Below are positions 1 to 14,196 of a stretch of 64,000 bases of DNA, piece after piece. Where the stretch lies: the NCBI GenBank assembly GCA_027486725.1, contig JAIXOP010000003.1:62001-126000 (forward strand), read 5' to 3'. A model generated the notes under the pieces. The model saw nothing but the letters and a program-made list of their open reading frames with translations, was not told the DNA's origin and did not search any database. A program made the position numbers and the translations under genes. Origin of the DNA: Burkholderiales bacterium (GTDB taxonomy: Bacteria > Pseudomonadota > Gammaproteobacteria > Burkholderiales > Burkholderiaceae_A). Position 1 is the stretch's first letter, and each line of letters starts with the position of its first letter.

Positions 1-436
1 TCGCGGGCCCAAGGATTGAAGCAGGGGCCATAGGCGCAATTGAGGTTGCTCGAGCCCATGGCGAACTCATCGCAGCTGGCCTTGCCCACGGTGACCATGC
101 CGGCAGCCTGCAGGCGACCCACCACCTCGGCATCGAAGGGGCTCATGTAGCCCTCGAGGATCTTGGAGCCGGCGGTGCTGGGCAGCCCCTGGGTGACAAA
201 CACATCCTTGTGGACCAGCGGCAGCCCGACGAGCGGGCCGGCCTCGCCGCGATCGAGGGCCGCCTGGGCAGCCTGCGCCTGGGCACGGGTGAGCTCGGGG
301 TTGGTCCAGAGAACCGCATCGGGGGCCTGGGCCGCCCGCCGCAGCGACTCCTCGGCCAGCTCTGGGGCCGAAATCTCGCGCGCGTGCAGGGCCTTGGACA
401 GGGCCTGCAGGCTGCGCATCGGAAAGGACGAGGGAC

Positions 437-440
<4 letters not shown>
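1..440 (-). CDS. gatA: Asp-tRNA(Asn)/Glu-tRNA(Gln) amidotransferase subunit A (N-terminal part, runs off window start)
   Basis: Minus-strand reading from ATG at 440 gives [33 protein letters not shown]...[37 protein letters not shown]...[17 protein letters not shown], amidase signature; ATGA overlap with gatC; not in the supplied ORF track because it is open-ended. Confidence 0.93.
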
Positions 441-1833
<1,393 letters not shown>

Positions 1834-1838
1834 CCCCC

Positions 1839-2690
1839 TTGGCGCTGCACAAGGGCCCGCCGCCGCTCTTTGACCAAGGGCTCTCGGCCAGAGTCCGAGC
1901 GCTCATCGCCTCCGGCCTGGCCATCGGCCTGATGCAGGCCGATGTTGGTCTGGGTCTGGGCGCACCCATTCGTGCTGCCATCAGCACCGTCATGGCGCCG
2001 GCCTCCCAGGCGGTGCAACTTCCCGTCTCGGCATTTCAGGGCACCGCCCAGTGGTTTGAACAACGCGCCCAGCTCATCTCCGACCTGGAACAGACGCAGC
2101 GGCTCGAGACCCTCAATGCCCTCAACCTCCTCGAGGCCGACCGCCTGCGCGAGGACAACAACAATCTGCGCGGTCTGCTGGGGCTGCGGGCACAGCTGCC
2201 CTTGGCCACCGTGGCGGCCGAGGTCCGCTCTGCAGTGCTCGATCCCTTGGCACGGCGCGTGGTCCTCTCTGTGGGATCCAACGACGGCATTGCGGTGGGC
2301 AATCCGGTGATCAGCAGCGGGGGGGTGTTGGGGCAGATCAGCCGGGTCAGCCCACTCTCGAGCGAGGTGCGGCTGCTGATCGACGATGACTTCTCGGTGC
2401 CCGTGCGAATCCTGGGCTCCGACATTCAGGCCATCACCCTCGGCTCCGGGCGTGAGGACAACTTTGAACTGCGCTACGTCAACATCGAGGCCACCGTGCA
2501 GGCGGGCGACGTCATCGTGACCTCGGGCCTGGATGGAATCTATCCGCCCGGACTCCCGGTGGGCCAGGTCAGCCTGGTTCAGCCCTCGAGTGCCGGCCGC
2601 CCACCGAAGGTCGTGGCCCGTCCCTCGGCCTCGGTGGCCATGCAGCGCGAGGTGCTCGTGGTGCTCTCCAAAGCCGAGGGGCGCCGCTGA
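1839..2690 (+). CDS. mreC: Rod shape-determining protein MreC (TTG start)
   Basis: Downstream of mreB; coiled-coil then beta domain (SSGGVLGQISRVSPLSSEVRLLIDDDFSVPVRI...). Confidence 0.95.
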   Translation: MALHKGPPPLFDQGLSARVRALIASGLAIGLMQADVGLGLGAPIRAAISTVMAPASQAVQLPVSAFQGTAQWFEQRAQLISDLEQTQRLETLNALNLLEADRLREDNNNLRGLLGLRAQLPLATVAAEVRSAVLDPLARRVVLSVGSNDGIAVGNPVISSGGVLGQISRVSPLSSEVRLLIDDDFSVPVRILGSDIQAITLGSGREDNFELRYVNIEATVQAGDVIVTSGLDGIYPPGLPVGQVSLVQPSSAGRPPKVVARPSASVAMQREVLVVLSKAEGRR

Positions 2691-3232
2691 TGGTCCGGCC
2701 CAGCCGTGCGTCGCTGGAGCGCACGCTCATCACTCTGCCCTCGCTCAGGGTCCGAGGGCTCACACTGGTTGTGGCCCTGCTGTTCAACCTGCTTCCCTGG
2801 CCCAATCCCGTGTGGGCACCCGATGTGCTGGGCGCGGCCATCGTTGCCTGGAACCTCCTGTCGCCCGGATCGGTGGGGCTTGCGCTGGCCTGGGTCCTGG
2901 GTCTGGCCATGGATGTGCAGCGGGGAACGCCGCTGGGCCTCTATGCCCTCAGCTACTGCCTGCTCTCCTTCGGGTCGATTGCCCTGCACCGACGCCTCAC
3001 CGGCTTTTCGATGGGAGGCCGGATCGCCCACGTGGCCGGACTATTTGCCACGGTCTTGATCATCGCTATGTTCGCGCGGATGATCATGGATGGGCGCTGG
3101 TCACTGATGTTGGTCGTTGCCCAGACCGCGCTGGGCACCCTGCTCTGGGTGGTGCTGCGCACGGCCTTTTATCGACTGAGCCTGCGCCGCCGACGCACCC
3201 AGCGACTGCGCACCGAATCCATGACCCCATGA
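2690..3232 (+). CDS. mreD: Rod shape-determining protein MreD
   Basis: Multi-TM protein between mreC and mrdA; P-W-P and D-V-GT-G-LG motifs typical of MreD. Confidence 0.92.
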   Translation: MVRPSRASLERTLITLPSLRVRGLTLVVALLFNLLPWPNPVWAPDVLGAAIVAWNLLSPGSVGLALAWVLGLAMDVQRGTPLGLYALSYCLLSFGSIALHRRLTGFSMGGRIAHVAGLFATVLIIAMFARMIMDGRWSLMLVVAQTALGTLLWVVLRTAFYRLSLRRRRTQRLRTESMTP

Positions 3233-5058
3233 ACGCCGATCTCAGCAACGCCCGCATTCGAATCTCGGTCGCCGCGATTCTGGTGCTGCTGGCCGCAGTG
3301 TTGCTGTCCCTGCGTCTCCTCTATCTGCAGGTCTGGTCCCACGACGAACTCGCCACCATGGCAGAGGACAACCGGGTGGCCTTGGTCCCCATCCAGGCCC
3401 CGCGGGGACGCATCTACGATCGCCACGGCGAGGTCCTGGCCCGCAACGACGCGGGCTTTGCCGCCGTCCTGGGCGACGACCACGTCAAGAACATCGATGC
3501 CCTGCTGGCCGAACTCACCCCGTTGCTGGAGCTGGGGCCGAGCGACCACCGGCGCATTCGCCGAAGCCTCGCCGACTCGCGGCGCAAGGATCCCGTGGTG
3601 GTCCGCTCCCGACTCACAGACCTCGAGGTGGCTCGCCTGGCGGCCCATCAGAATTCCCTGCCAGGCCTTCAGATCGTGCAGCGGTCGACCCGCGTCTACC
3701 CCTTTGGCGATGCGGCGAGCCATCTGCTCGGCCACATCGGGCGCATCTCGCAGTCCGACATCCAACGCCTGGATCGAGAGAGCCAGTCCGACCAGTACCA
3801 GGGCGTCAGCCACATCGGCAAGCTCGGCCTGGAGCGCAGCTACGAGGAGGCCCTGCGCGGGAAGCTGGGATATCAGCGGCTCGAAGTGACCGCCTCGGGG
3901 GATGTGATCCGGGAGCTGGGGGTCAAGCCCTCGCGCTCGGGCAAGAGTCTGACGCTCGCCATCGACTGGTCGCTGCAGCAGAAGATCGAGCGGGCATACG
4001 GCAGTCGGCGGGGGGCAGCGGTGGTCATGGATCCCCGCAACGGCGAGGTCTTGGCGTTTGTGTCGATGCCCAACTTCGACCCCAATCGATTCGTCGATGG
4101 CATCGACCCCGTGCTCTGGGAAAGCCTGAACAACTCCCCCGATGTCCCACTGTTCAATCGCGCGCTGCGCGGCATCTATCCCCCGGGGTCAACCTACAAG
4201 CCCTTCATGGCCCTGGCCGCGCTTGCCTCGGGGGAGCGCAAGCCCGAAGACACCATCTCCGACCCCGGCTACTTCATGCTGGGCAACCACAAGTTTCGCG
4301 ACTCCCGGCCCGAGGGCCATGGGACGGTCGACCTCAAGAAGTCCATCGTGGTCTCCAGCGACACCTACTACTACAAGCTGGCCATCGACATGGGGGTCGA
4401 CACGATCCACGACCATGTCTCGCCCTTTGGCTTTGGCCGCAAAACCGGCATCGACATGCTGGGTGAGGTCGACGGCATCCTGCCCTCCTCCGAGTGGAAG
4501 AAGAAACGCTTTGGCAAGGTCTGGCTCACCGGTGAGACCCCATCGATCGGCATCGGCCAAGGCTACAACTCCTTCAGCATCCTGCAGCTTGCCCGAGCCA
4601 CGTCCGCACTGGCCAATGGCGGCAAGCTCTACAAGCCCCGCCTCGTTCGAAGCGTGCTCGACACCGAGACCGGCGAAGAGATCCCCACCCAGCCGCTGCT
4701 GGAGCGCGATCTGGAACTGCGCGAGGACTGGCTCGCCCTGGTGCGCGACGCCATGATTGAAGTCAATCAGAAGGGCACCGGCGCGCGCGTGTTTGCCGGG
4801 GCCACGTACTCGGTGGCCGGCAAAACTGGAACCTCCCAGGTCTTCACCGTGGGACAAAAAGAGCGTTACAACGCGGCCACCGTGGCTGAGCGGCTGCGCG
4901 ACCACTCCCTCTACATCGCCTTTGCGCCCGCCGAGGCGCCCACTGTGGCGATGGCAGTGATCGTGGAAAACGGTGGCTTTGGTGCGGCTGCGGCTGCGCC
5001 CATCGCCCGAATTGCCCTCGATCACCTTCTGGTTCCAGCCAAGCCCAGCGCCCCATGA
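3229..5058 (+). CDS. mrdA: Penicillin-binding protein 2 (peptidoglycan transpeptidase)
   Basis: MNADLSNARIRISVAAILVLLAAVLLSLRLLYLQV...APRGRIYDRHG...YPPGSTYKPF...KTGTSQVF; ORF track start 2533 is an out-of-gene extension. Confidence 0.96.
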   Translation: MNADLSNARIRISVAAILVLLAAVLLSLRLLYLQVWSHDELATMAEDNRVALVPIQAPRGRIYDRHGEVLARNDAGFAAVLGDDHVKNIDALLAELTPLLELGPSDHRRIRRSLADSRRKDPVVVRSRLTDLEVARLAAHQNSLPGLQIVQRSTRVYPFGDAASHLLGHIGRISQSDIQRLDRESQSDQYQGVSHIGKLGLERSYEEALRGKLGYQRLEVTASGDVIRELGVKPSRSGKSLTLAIDWSLQQKIERAYGSRRGAAVVMDPRNGEVLAFVSMPNFDPNRFVDGIDPVLWESLNNSPDVPLFNRALRGIYPPGSTYKPFMALAALASGERKPEDTISDPGYFMLGNHKFRDSRPEGHGTVDLKKSIVVSSDTYYYKLAIDMGVDTIHDHVSPFGFGRKTGIDMLGEVDGILPSSEWKKKRFGKVWLTGETPSIGIGQGYNSFSILQLARATSALANGGKLYKPRLVRSVLDTETGEEIPTQPLLERDLELREDWLALVRDAMIEVNQKGTGARVFAGATYSVAGKTGTSQVFTVGQKERYNAATVAERLRDHSLYIAFAPAEAPTVAMAVIVENGGFGAAAAAPIARIALDHLLVPAKPSAP

Positions 5059-6245
5059 GCCGCGCTCCACTCCAGTTCAAAGAAGACCTCATTGGCCTGC
5101 GCGGCCTCTGGCGTCAACTCACCCAGGGACTCGATCGTCCACTGCTCATGATGCTGGGCGTTCTCTTTTTGCTGAGCCTGGTGGCCATCTTCAGCGCGAG
5201 CCACGACGAGCCGAGCCGACTGTTGGCCCATGTGCGCAATCTCGCCCTGGCTGCGCTCATTGCCCTGACCCTCGCGCAGTTTGGGGCTGGGCAGTTTCAA
5301 AAGATCGCCGTTCCGCTCTACACCTTGGGTGTGGTTCTGTTGTTCGCAGTGGAGGTGGCTGGCGACACGGCCAAGGGTGCCACGCGCTGGCTCGATCTCG
5401 GAGTCGCCCGCATCCAGCCCTCGGAGCTTCTGAAGATTGCGCTGCCCATGATGCTGGCCTGGATCATCCACCGCGCCGAGGGCCGCTTCAGTGCCAAGGT
5501 CTGGCTCGGCATTGGCGCTGCGGTCCTGGTGCCCATCGCCCTCATCCTCAAGCAGCCGGACCTGGGCACCGCCATCTTGGTGGCTGCCGCGGGCTTTTAT
5601 GTCTTGGCGGTCTCCGGTCTGCCGCCTCGGCTCATGCTGGCAGGCCTCGTTCTCGGGCTCATCCCCATCCTCGGGCTCCTGATCTCGGGCGACGCTGCCT
5701 GTGGCGACGATGTGCATTGGCCCGGCTTTCACGACTACCAACGGCAGCGGGTCTGCACCCTGCTCGACCCGACCCGAGATCCCCTGGGCAAGGGCTTTCA
5801 CATCATTCAGTCCACCATCGCTGTGGGCTCGGGCGGGGTCTTCGGCAAGGGGCTGCTGCAAGGCACTCAGACCCAGCTCGCCTTCATTCCCGAGCGCGAG
5901 ACCGACTTCATTTTCTCGGGCTTCGCCGAGGAATTTGGGTTTCTTGGCGCGGCGGTGCTGATCTCGGTGTATGTGGCGCTCACCCTGCGAGGCCTGTGGA
6001 TTGCGGTGGGAGCACCAACCATCTTTGGTCGGCTCTTGGCGGCCAGCCTATCGCTCACCATCTTCACCTACACCTTCGTCAACCTGGGCATGGTCACGGG
6101 CATCCTCCCGGTGGTGGGCGTACCCCTGCCCTTCGTGTCGTATGGGGGCAGTGCCATGGTGACCCTGGGGGTCGGGCTGGGCATCCTCCTCAGCGTGGCC
6201 CGGGATCGATCCCGCGTGACCCAAGGCTTTTCTCTGCAGAGGTAG
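5055..6245 (+). CDS. rodA: Rod shape-determining SEDS protein RodA
   Basis: SEDS motifs HDYQRQRVCTLLDPTRDPLGKGFHIIQSTIAVGSGGVFGKG...FVSYGGSAMVT; overlaps mrdA by 4 nt. Confidence 0.95.
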   Translation: MSRAPLQFKEDLIGLRGLWRQLTQGLDRPLLMMLGVLFLLSLVAIFSASHDEPSRLLAHVRNLALAALIALTLAQFGAGQFQKIAVPLYTLGVVLLFAVEVAGDTAKGATRWLDLGVARIQPSELLKIALPMMLAWIIHRAEGRFSAKVWLGIGAAVLVPIALILKQPDLGTAILVAAAGFYVLAVSGLPPRLMLAGLVLGLIPILGLLISGDAACGDDVHWPGFHDYQRQRVCTLLDPTRDPLGKGFHIIQSTIAVGSGGVFGKGLLQGTQTQLAFIPERETDFIFSGFAEEFGFLGAAVLISVYVALTLRGLWIAVGAPTIFGRLLAASLSLTIFTYTFVNLGMVTGILPVVGVPLPFVSYGGSAMVTLGVGLGILLSVARDRSRVTQGFSLQR

Positions 6246-6249
6246 GCGC

Positions 6250-8004
6250 ATGCCCGTGTCCTTTCCCGCCCAAATCGCGCAGGTGCTGCTGGCTGGCTTC
6301 GACCGCCACTACCGGCTCTTTCGCTACAACGCCCAGCAGGCGAAGACCTGCTTCGAGGCGGGGAACTTCCACGGCATCCGACGCCTGGCCGCTGAGCGCA
6401 TCGATTTCTACGACCAGCGCGTGGCCGAGGCCTGCGCCCGCCTGACCGAGGAGTTCGGCGAGACCAATCTGCGCGACTCCGAGCTCTGGCAGGAGGTCAA
6501 GCGCGCCTTCATCATCCTGCTCACCGACCATCGGCAGCCCGAGCTTGCCGAGACCTTCTTCAATTCGGTCACGACGCGGCTGCTCGACAAGGCCTACTTC
6601 CGCAACGAGATTCTTTTTGTGCGGCCTGCGGTGGCCACCGACTATCTCGATGCGACACCGCCCTCGTGGCGGGTCTACTACCCGCTGGCCCGGGGCCTCA
6701 AATCCTGTCTGCGGCAGATGCTCATCGATCTGGGCTTTGCCTGCCCCTGGGAAGATGTCTCGCGCGATCTGCGCAATCTGATGCTCGCGGCCATCCGAGA
6801 TCTGCCGCGCCCCTTCAAGGCCAACCCCGACCTTCAGATCCATGTGCTGCGGTCTTTGTTTTATCGCAACAAGGGCGCCTACATCATCGGCCGGATCATG
6901 AACGACGGCGAGCCCATGGGCTTTGCGGCCCCAGTGCTGCGCAACCGTCGGGGCCAGATCTTCATCGACACCCTCATCTTCGACGTCGAACAGATCTCGG
7001 TGCTGTTCTCGTTTTCGCGCGCCTACTTCATGGTGGACATGGCGGTGCCCTCGGCCTATGTGCAGTTCCTGCGCAGCATCATGCCCAACAAGCCCAAGAG
7101 CGAGCTCTACACCATGCTGGGGCTGCAAAAGCAGGGCAAGACCCTCTTCTACCGAGACTTCCTCCACCACCTCAAGCACTCGACCGACAAATTCATTCTC
7201 GCGCCGGGCATCAAGGGGCTGGTGATGCTGGTCTTCACCCTGCCGTCCTACCCCTATGTCTTCAAGATCATCAAGGACAAGCGATCCAAGGACGTGACCC
7301 GCGAGCACATCGCATCGAAGTATCAGCTGGTGAAGGTGCACGACCGTGCGGGCCGCATGGCCGACACCTGGGAGTATTCCGGCGTGGACTTTCCCCGCGA
7401 TCGATTCGACGAGGAATTGATCCGCGAGATTCAGGAGTTTGCCCCCAGCATGATGACCATCTCGGGCAACACCATCATCATCCACCACGTCTACATTGAG
7501 CGTCGGATGGTGCCGCTGAACCTCTACCTGGAGCGCGCGACCGAGGCCGAGGTCGACCATGCCGTCAAGGAGTATGGCGACGCCATTCGCCAGCTCGTCG
7601 CGGCCAACATCTTCCCCGGCGACATGCTCTACAAGAACTTTGGCATGACCCGCCATGGCCGCGTGGTGTTCTATGACTACGACGAGATTCAATACCTGCA
7701 CGAGTGCAACTTCCGACGCATCCCACCCCCCCGGACCCCCGAGGACGAGATGGCCAGCGAGCCCTGGTACACCGTCGGACCCAACGATGTGTTTCCCGAG
7801 GAGTTCGAGCAGTTCCTGCTGGGCCAGCCCCGCCTGCGCAAGCCCTTCATGAAGTACCACGCCGAGCTGCTCGATGCCGACTACTGGGCCTCCCAGCAAC
7901 GGCGGATCCGCGAGGGACAGCTCGACGATGTCTACCCCTACCCCGAACTCCTGCGGTTTCGGCAGCGGAAAGACCTCTCCACCGGCGGCCACGACCATCG
8001 CTAG
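6250..8004 (+). CDS. aceK: Bifunctional isocitrate dehydrogenase kinase/phosphatase
   Basis: 584 aa; AceK-like motifs (GIKGLVMLVFTLPSYPYVFKIIKDKR, FFDYDE-like VVFYDYDEIQYL). Confidence 0.94.
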   Translation: MPVSFPAQIAQVLLAGFDRHYRLFRYNAQQAKTCFEAGNFHGIRRLAAERIDFYDQRVAEACARLTEEFGETNLRDSELWQEVKRAFIILLTDHRQPELAETFFNSVTTRLLDKAYFRNEILFVRPAVATDYLDATPPSWRVYYPLARGLKSCLRQMLIDLGFACPWEDVSRDLRNLMLAAIRDLPRPFKANPDLQIHVLRSLFYRNKGAYIIGRIMNDGEPMGFAAPVLRNRRGQIFIDTLIFDVEQISVLFSFSRAYFMVDMAVPSAYVQFLRSIMPNKPKSELYTMLGLQKQGKTLFYRDFLHHLKHSTDKFILAPGIKGLVMLVFTLPSYPYVFKIIKDKRSKDVTREHIASKYQLVKVHDRAGRMADTWEYSGVDFPRDRFDEELIREIQEFAPSMMTISGNTIIIHHVYIERRMVPLNLYLERATEAEVDHAVKEYGDAIRQLVAANIFPGDMLYKNFGMTRHGRVVFYDYDEIQYLHECNFRRIPPPRTPEDEMASEPWYTVGPNDVFPEEFEQFLLGQPRLRKPFMKYHAELLDADYWASQQRRIREGQLDDVYPYPELLRFRQRKDLSTGGHDHR

Positions 8005-8047
8005 CCCGGGGGTTTATCCCCCTGGGAATCCCCTAAACTGAGGGGTT

Positions 8048-11842
<3,795 letters not shown>

Positions 11843-11896
11843 ATTGTCAGCGGCAGTGCCGGTGTGCTGCGGCAGCGCCGAGCGGCAGGCCCGCGC

Positions 11897-12262
11897 TCAG
11901 GAAAGCTCCGTCCAGACCACGGGTTCCTGGCGGGCCAGAGCCCGCTGAAGCATGTCTCGCAGGGGCACCAGGCGCTGGTGCAGCCCCACGCCGGGGCCGA
12001 GTTGTTCGCCAATGGCGGCCAGATCCACATCGGGCTGCCCCTCCACCGCTTTCTGCAGGGCCGCCACCGCCGCAGCCTGCTGGGCGGCCTGCGTGCGGCC
12101 TGCGGCCATCAACTCCGCAATGCGTGCCAGCAGGGCGGGGATGCGCTCAACCACCACCACGCCTTCGGGCTTGCGCTCCAGGCCCAGGGCCTCGAAGGCC
12201 GCCTGGGCCGAAGCCTCGGCCATGATGAAGGAGGCCGAGGCCTTGCTCATGAATCGCACCAT
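11897..12262 (-). CDS. Hypothetical Ala-rich helical protein (start at 12262 or 12250)
   Basis: In-frame C-terminal portion of minus ORF 11897..12871; MSKASASFIMAEASAQAAFEALGLERKPEGVVVVERIPALLARIAELMAAG...; divergent from next gene. Confidence 0.55.
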   Translation of the reverse strand: MVRFMSKASASFIMAEASAQAAFEALGLERKPEGVVVVERIPALLARIAELMAAGRTQAAQQAAAVAALQKAVEGQPDVDLAAIGEQLGPGVGLHQRLVPLRDMLQRALARQEPVVWTELS

Positions 12263-12280
12263 GCGTCTAAACTCCCACCG

Positions 12281-12979
12281 ATGTTGACTGACCCCCCGAT
12301 GATTGCACGCCCAGCGGTGGATGGCGGGCCTCTGCAGAGCGTTCCTCGCCGCAGGCTCCTGATGGGCATGGCCGGTGTGGCACTGCCCGCCGCCCTGGGG
12401 AGTTCGCTGGTGGCATGCACCCCGGCACTCAACTGGCGGGTGGTGCAGGACCCCGATGGCTTCTGGCGGGCACTGTTCCCGCAAAAGCCCGTCGAGTTCT
12501 CGCGCGAGATCTCCCTGCCCACGGGGCAGCGCCTCGCGCTCACCCTCTGGGCGGTGCGCATGGACCTGCTGCAGCTGTCGGTGGGCGTGGCCCAGCCCAC
12601 GGGCGGGCAGCGGTGGCGCCCCGAGGATTACCCCGCACTCATCTCCGCCCTGCGCCAGGCCCGAGTGGCCACGATCGGGGCAAGCACCAGCGTTGCGGCG
12701 ACCGGCATTCAGCAGGATCGACCCTCCGAGCCGAACTTCCTCAGCGGGGTGGCCGATGCCCAGGTGCCCCCCGCCTTGGGTGGTCGACGCTTCGATCGTC
12801 TGCTGGCCACCGGGCGCATCCCCACCGACCCGCAGGGCGGCACCGCAGCCGCACGGCTCTGGGCCGAGCATCGGCCCTTCCCCCAGCGGATTGTGGAGGC
12901 ACTGGCCATCGGCCCAGACACGGCCGAGGTCCGGGCGGTGGCCGAGGAATTCCTGGCCGGGTTCGCGGCGGGCGGCTGA
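12281..12979 (+). CDS. Hypothetical putative lipoprotein / exported protein
   Basis: MLTDPPMIARPAVDGGPLQSVPRRRLLMGMAGVALPAALGSSLVAC-: RR-containing signal peptide followed by lipobox-like LVAC. Confidence 0.65.
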   Translation: MLTDPPMIARPAVDGGPLQSVPRRRLLMGMAGVALPAALGSSLVACTPALNWRVVQDPDGFWRALFPQKPVEFSREISLPTGQRLALTLWAVRMDLLQLSVGVAQPTGGQRWRPEDYPALISALRQARVATIGASTSVAATGIQQDRPSEPNFLSGVADAQVPPALGGRRFDRLLATGRIPTDPQGGTAAARLWAEHRPFPQRIVEALAIGPDTAEVRAVAEEFLAGFAAGG

Positions 12980-12980
12980 G

Positions 12981-14171
12981 GTGGCGAGTCTGGGTGCTGT
13001 GGCCTGGATGGTCTGGCCCTTTGCCCTGGCCTATTTTCTAAGTTATGCCTTGCGCAACATCAATGCGGTGGTGGGCCCGGCCATGCAGGCCGAGCTGGGC
13101 CTGAGCCCTGGCGATCTGGGCGGACTGAGCGCGGCCTACTTCCTCGTTTTTGCCTTCATGCAATTGCCGCTCGGTGCCCTGCTCGATCGCTTTGGTCCTC
13201 GGCGCGTGGAGATGGTGCTGCTCATGTTCGGTGCGGCCGGCTGCGCGACCATGGCCCTGGGCGATGGTCTGGTTGACCTCTGGCTGGGGCGTGCGTTGGT
13301 GGGCATTGGCGTGTCGGCCTGCCTGATGGGCGCCTACAAGGCCTTTCGCATGCAGTTCGCCCCCGAGCAGCAGGCGGGACTGGCCTCGGTGATGCTCGTG
13401 GTGGGAACGGTGGGCGCCATCGCCGTCACCACGCCGGTGGCATGGCTGGTGGAGGCGGTGGGCTGGCGCATGGTGTTTTGGCTCTGCGCCCTGCTTTTCG
13501 TGCTCTCGTCACTGAGCCTTGGCTGGCTGGTGCCACCCCTGCCCGGCAGTGCCCGGGTGGGCGAGAGCCTCTTTCAGCAGAGCCTGCGGGGCATTGGTCT
13601 GGTGATGCGCCACCGGGAATTCCTGCGGCTGGCCCCCTTCGCATTGGTGACCTACGGCGGCTATCTCGCCATGTCGGGCCTATGGCTTGGGCCATGGCTC
13701 CGCGAGGTGGTCGGGATGTCGGCCCCCGCAGCCGCGGCCGGCCTGGCCCAGCTGATGGTGGCCGCGCTGGTGGGGCATCTTCTGGTTGCGGTGCTTGCGC
13801 ACCGTTGGGCGGGCAGCGATGTCGGCCGCATCGATCGACTGCTGCACGGCGGGGTCTTGGCCCTGCTGCTGCTCTCGGCCGGGGCCGTGGCCATGCCGGA
13901 GCTCTCTCTGGCACTCTGGGCTCTGGCCTTCGTGGCCGCCGGATTCACCACCCTGGCCTACATTCGCATCAGCCTGTGCTTCGAGCCGGAGCGATCGGGG
14001 CAGGCCACCACAGCGATCAACTTCGTGATCTTCCTCGGGGGGTTCCTGGTGCAGTGGCTGGTCGGCCTCTGGCCATCGCTGCTGGAGGCCTTCTGGGGAT
14101 GGGTGGCCCTGCAGGCCCTGGCTTGGCTGTTCATGGTGGGCATGGCAAGAGGGCGCCGCAGAGCCCACTGA
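12981..14171 (+). CDS. MFS transporter (GTG start)
   Basis: Multi-TM; SAAYFLVFAFMQLPLGALLDRFGPRR MFS signature between TM2 and TM3. Confidence 0.88.
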   Translation: MASLGAVAWMVWPFALAYFLSYALRNINAVVGPAMQAELGLSPGDLGGLSAAYFLVFAFMQLPLGALLDRFGPRRVEMVLLMFGAAGCATMALGDGLVDLWLGRALVGIGVSACLMGAYKAFRMQFAPEQQAGLASVMLVVGTVGAIAVTTPVAWLVEAVGWRMVFWLCALLFVLSSLSLGWLVPPLPGSARVGESLFQQSLRGIGLVMRHREFLRLAPFALVTYGGYLAMSGLWLGPWLREVVGMSAPAAAAGLAQLMVAALVGHLLVAVLAHRWAGSDVGRIDRLLHGGVLALLLLSAGAVAMPELSLALWALAFVAAGFTTLAYIRISLCFEPERSGQATTAINFVIFLGGFLVQWLVGLWPSLLEAFWGWVALQALAWLFMVGMARGRRRAH

Positions 14172-14196
14172 GGTAGCCCAAGCGGCTGCCGCGGAG

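Noticed and set aside
2533-3228. N-terminal extension of the PBP2 ORF
   Set aside because: Overlaps mreC/mreD in another frame; the membrane-anchor start MNADLSN at 3229 fits PBP2.
6190-7998. 602-aa minus ORF opposite aceK
   Set aside because: Antisense shadow of aceK; no recognisable motifs, His/Gly/Val-rich composition from high-GC codon complement.
8005-8047. SAH riboswitch upstream of metH
   Set aside because: Gap is only 43 bp, too short, and lacks the SAH motif; kept only as hairpins.
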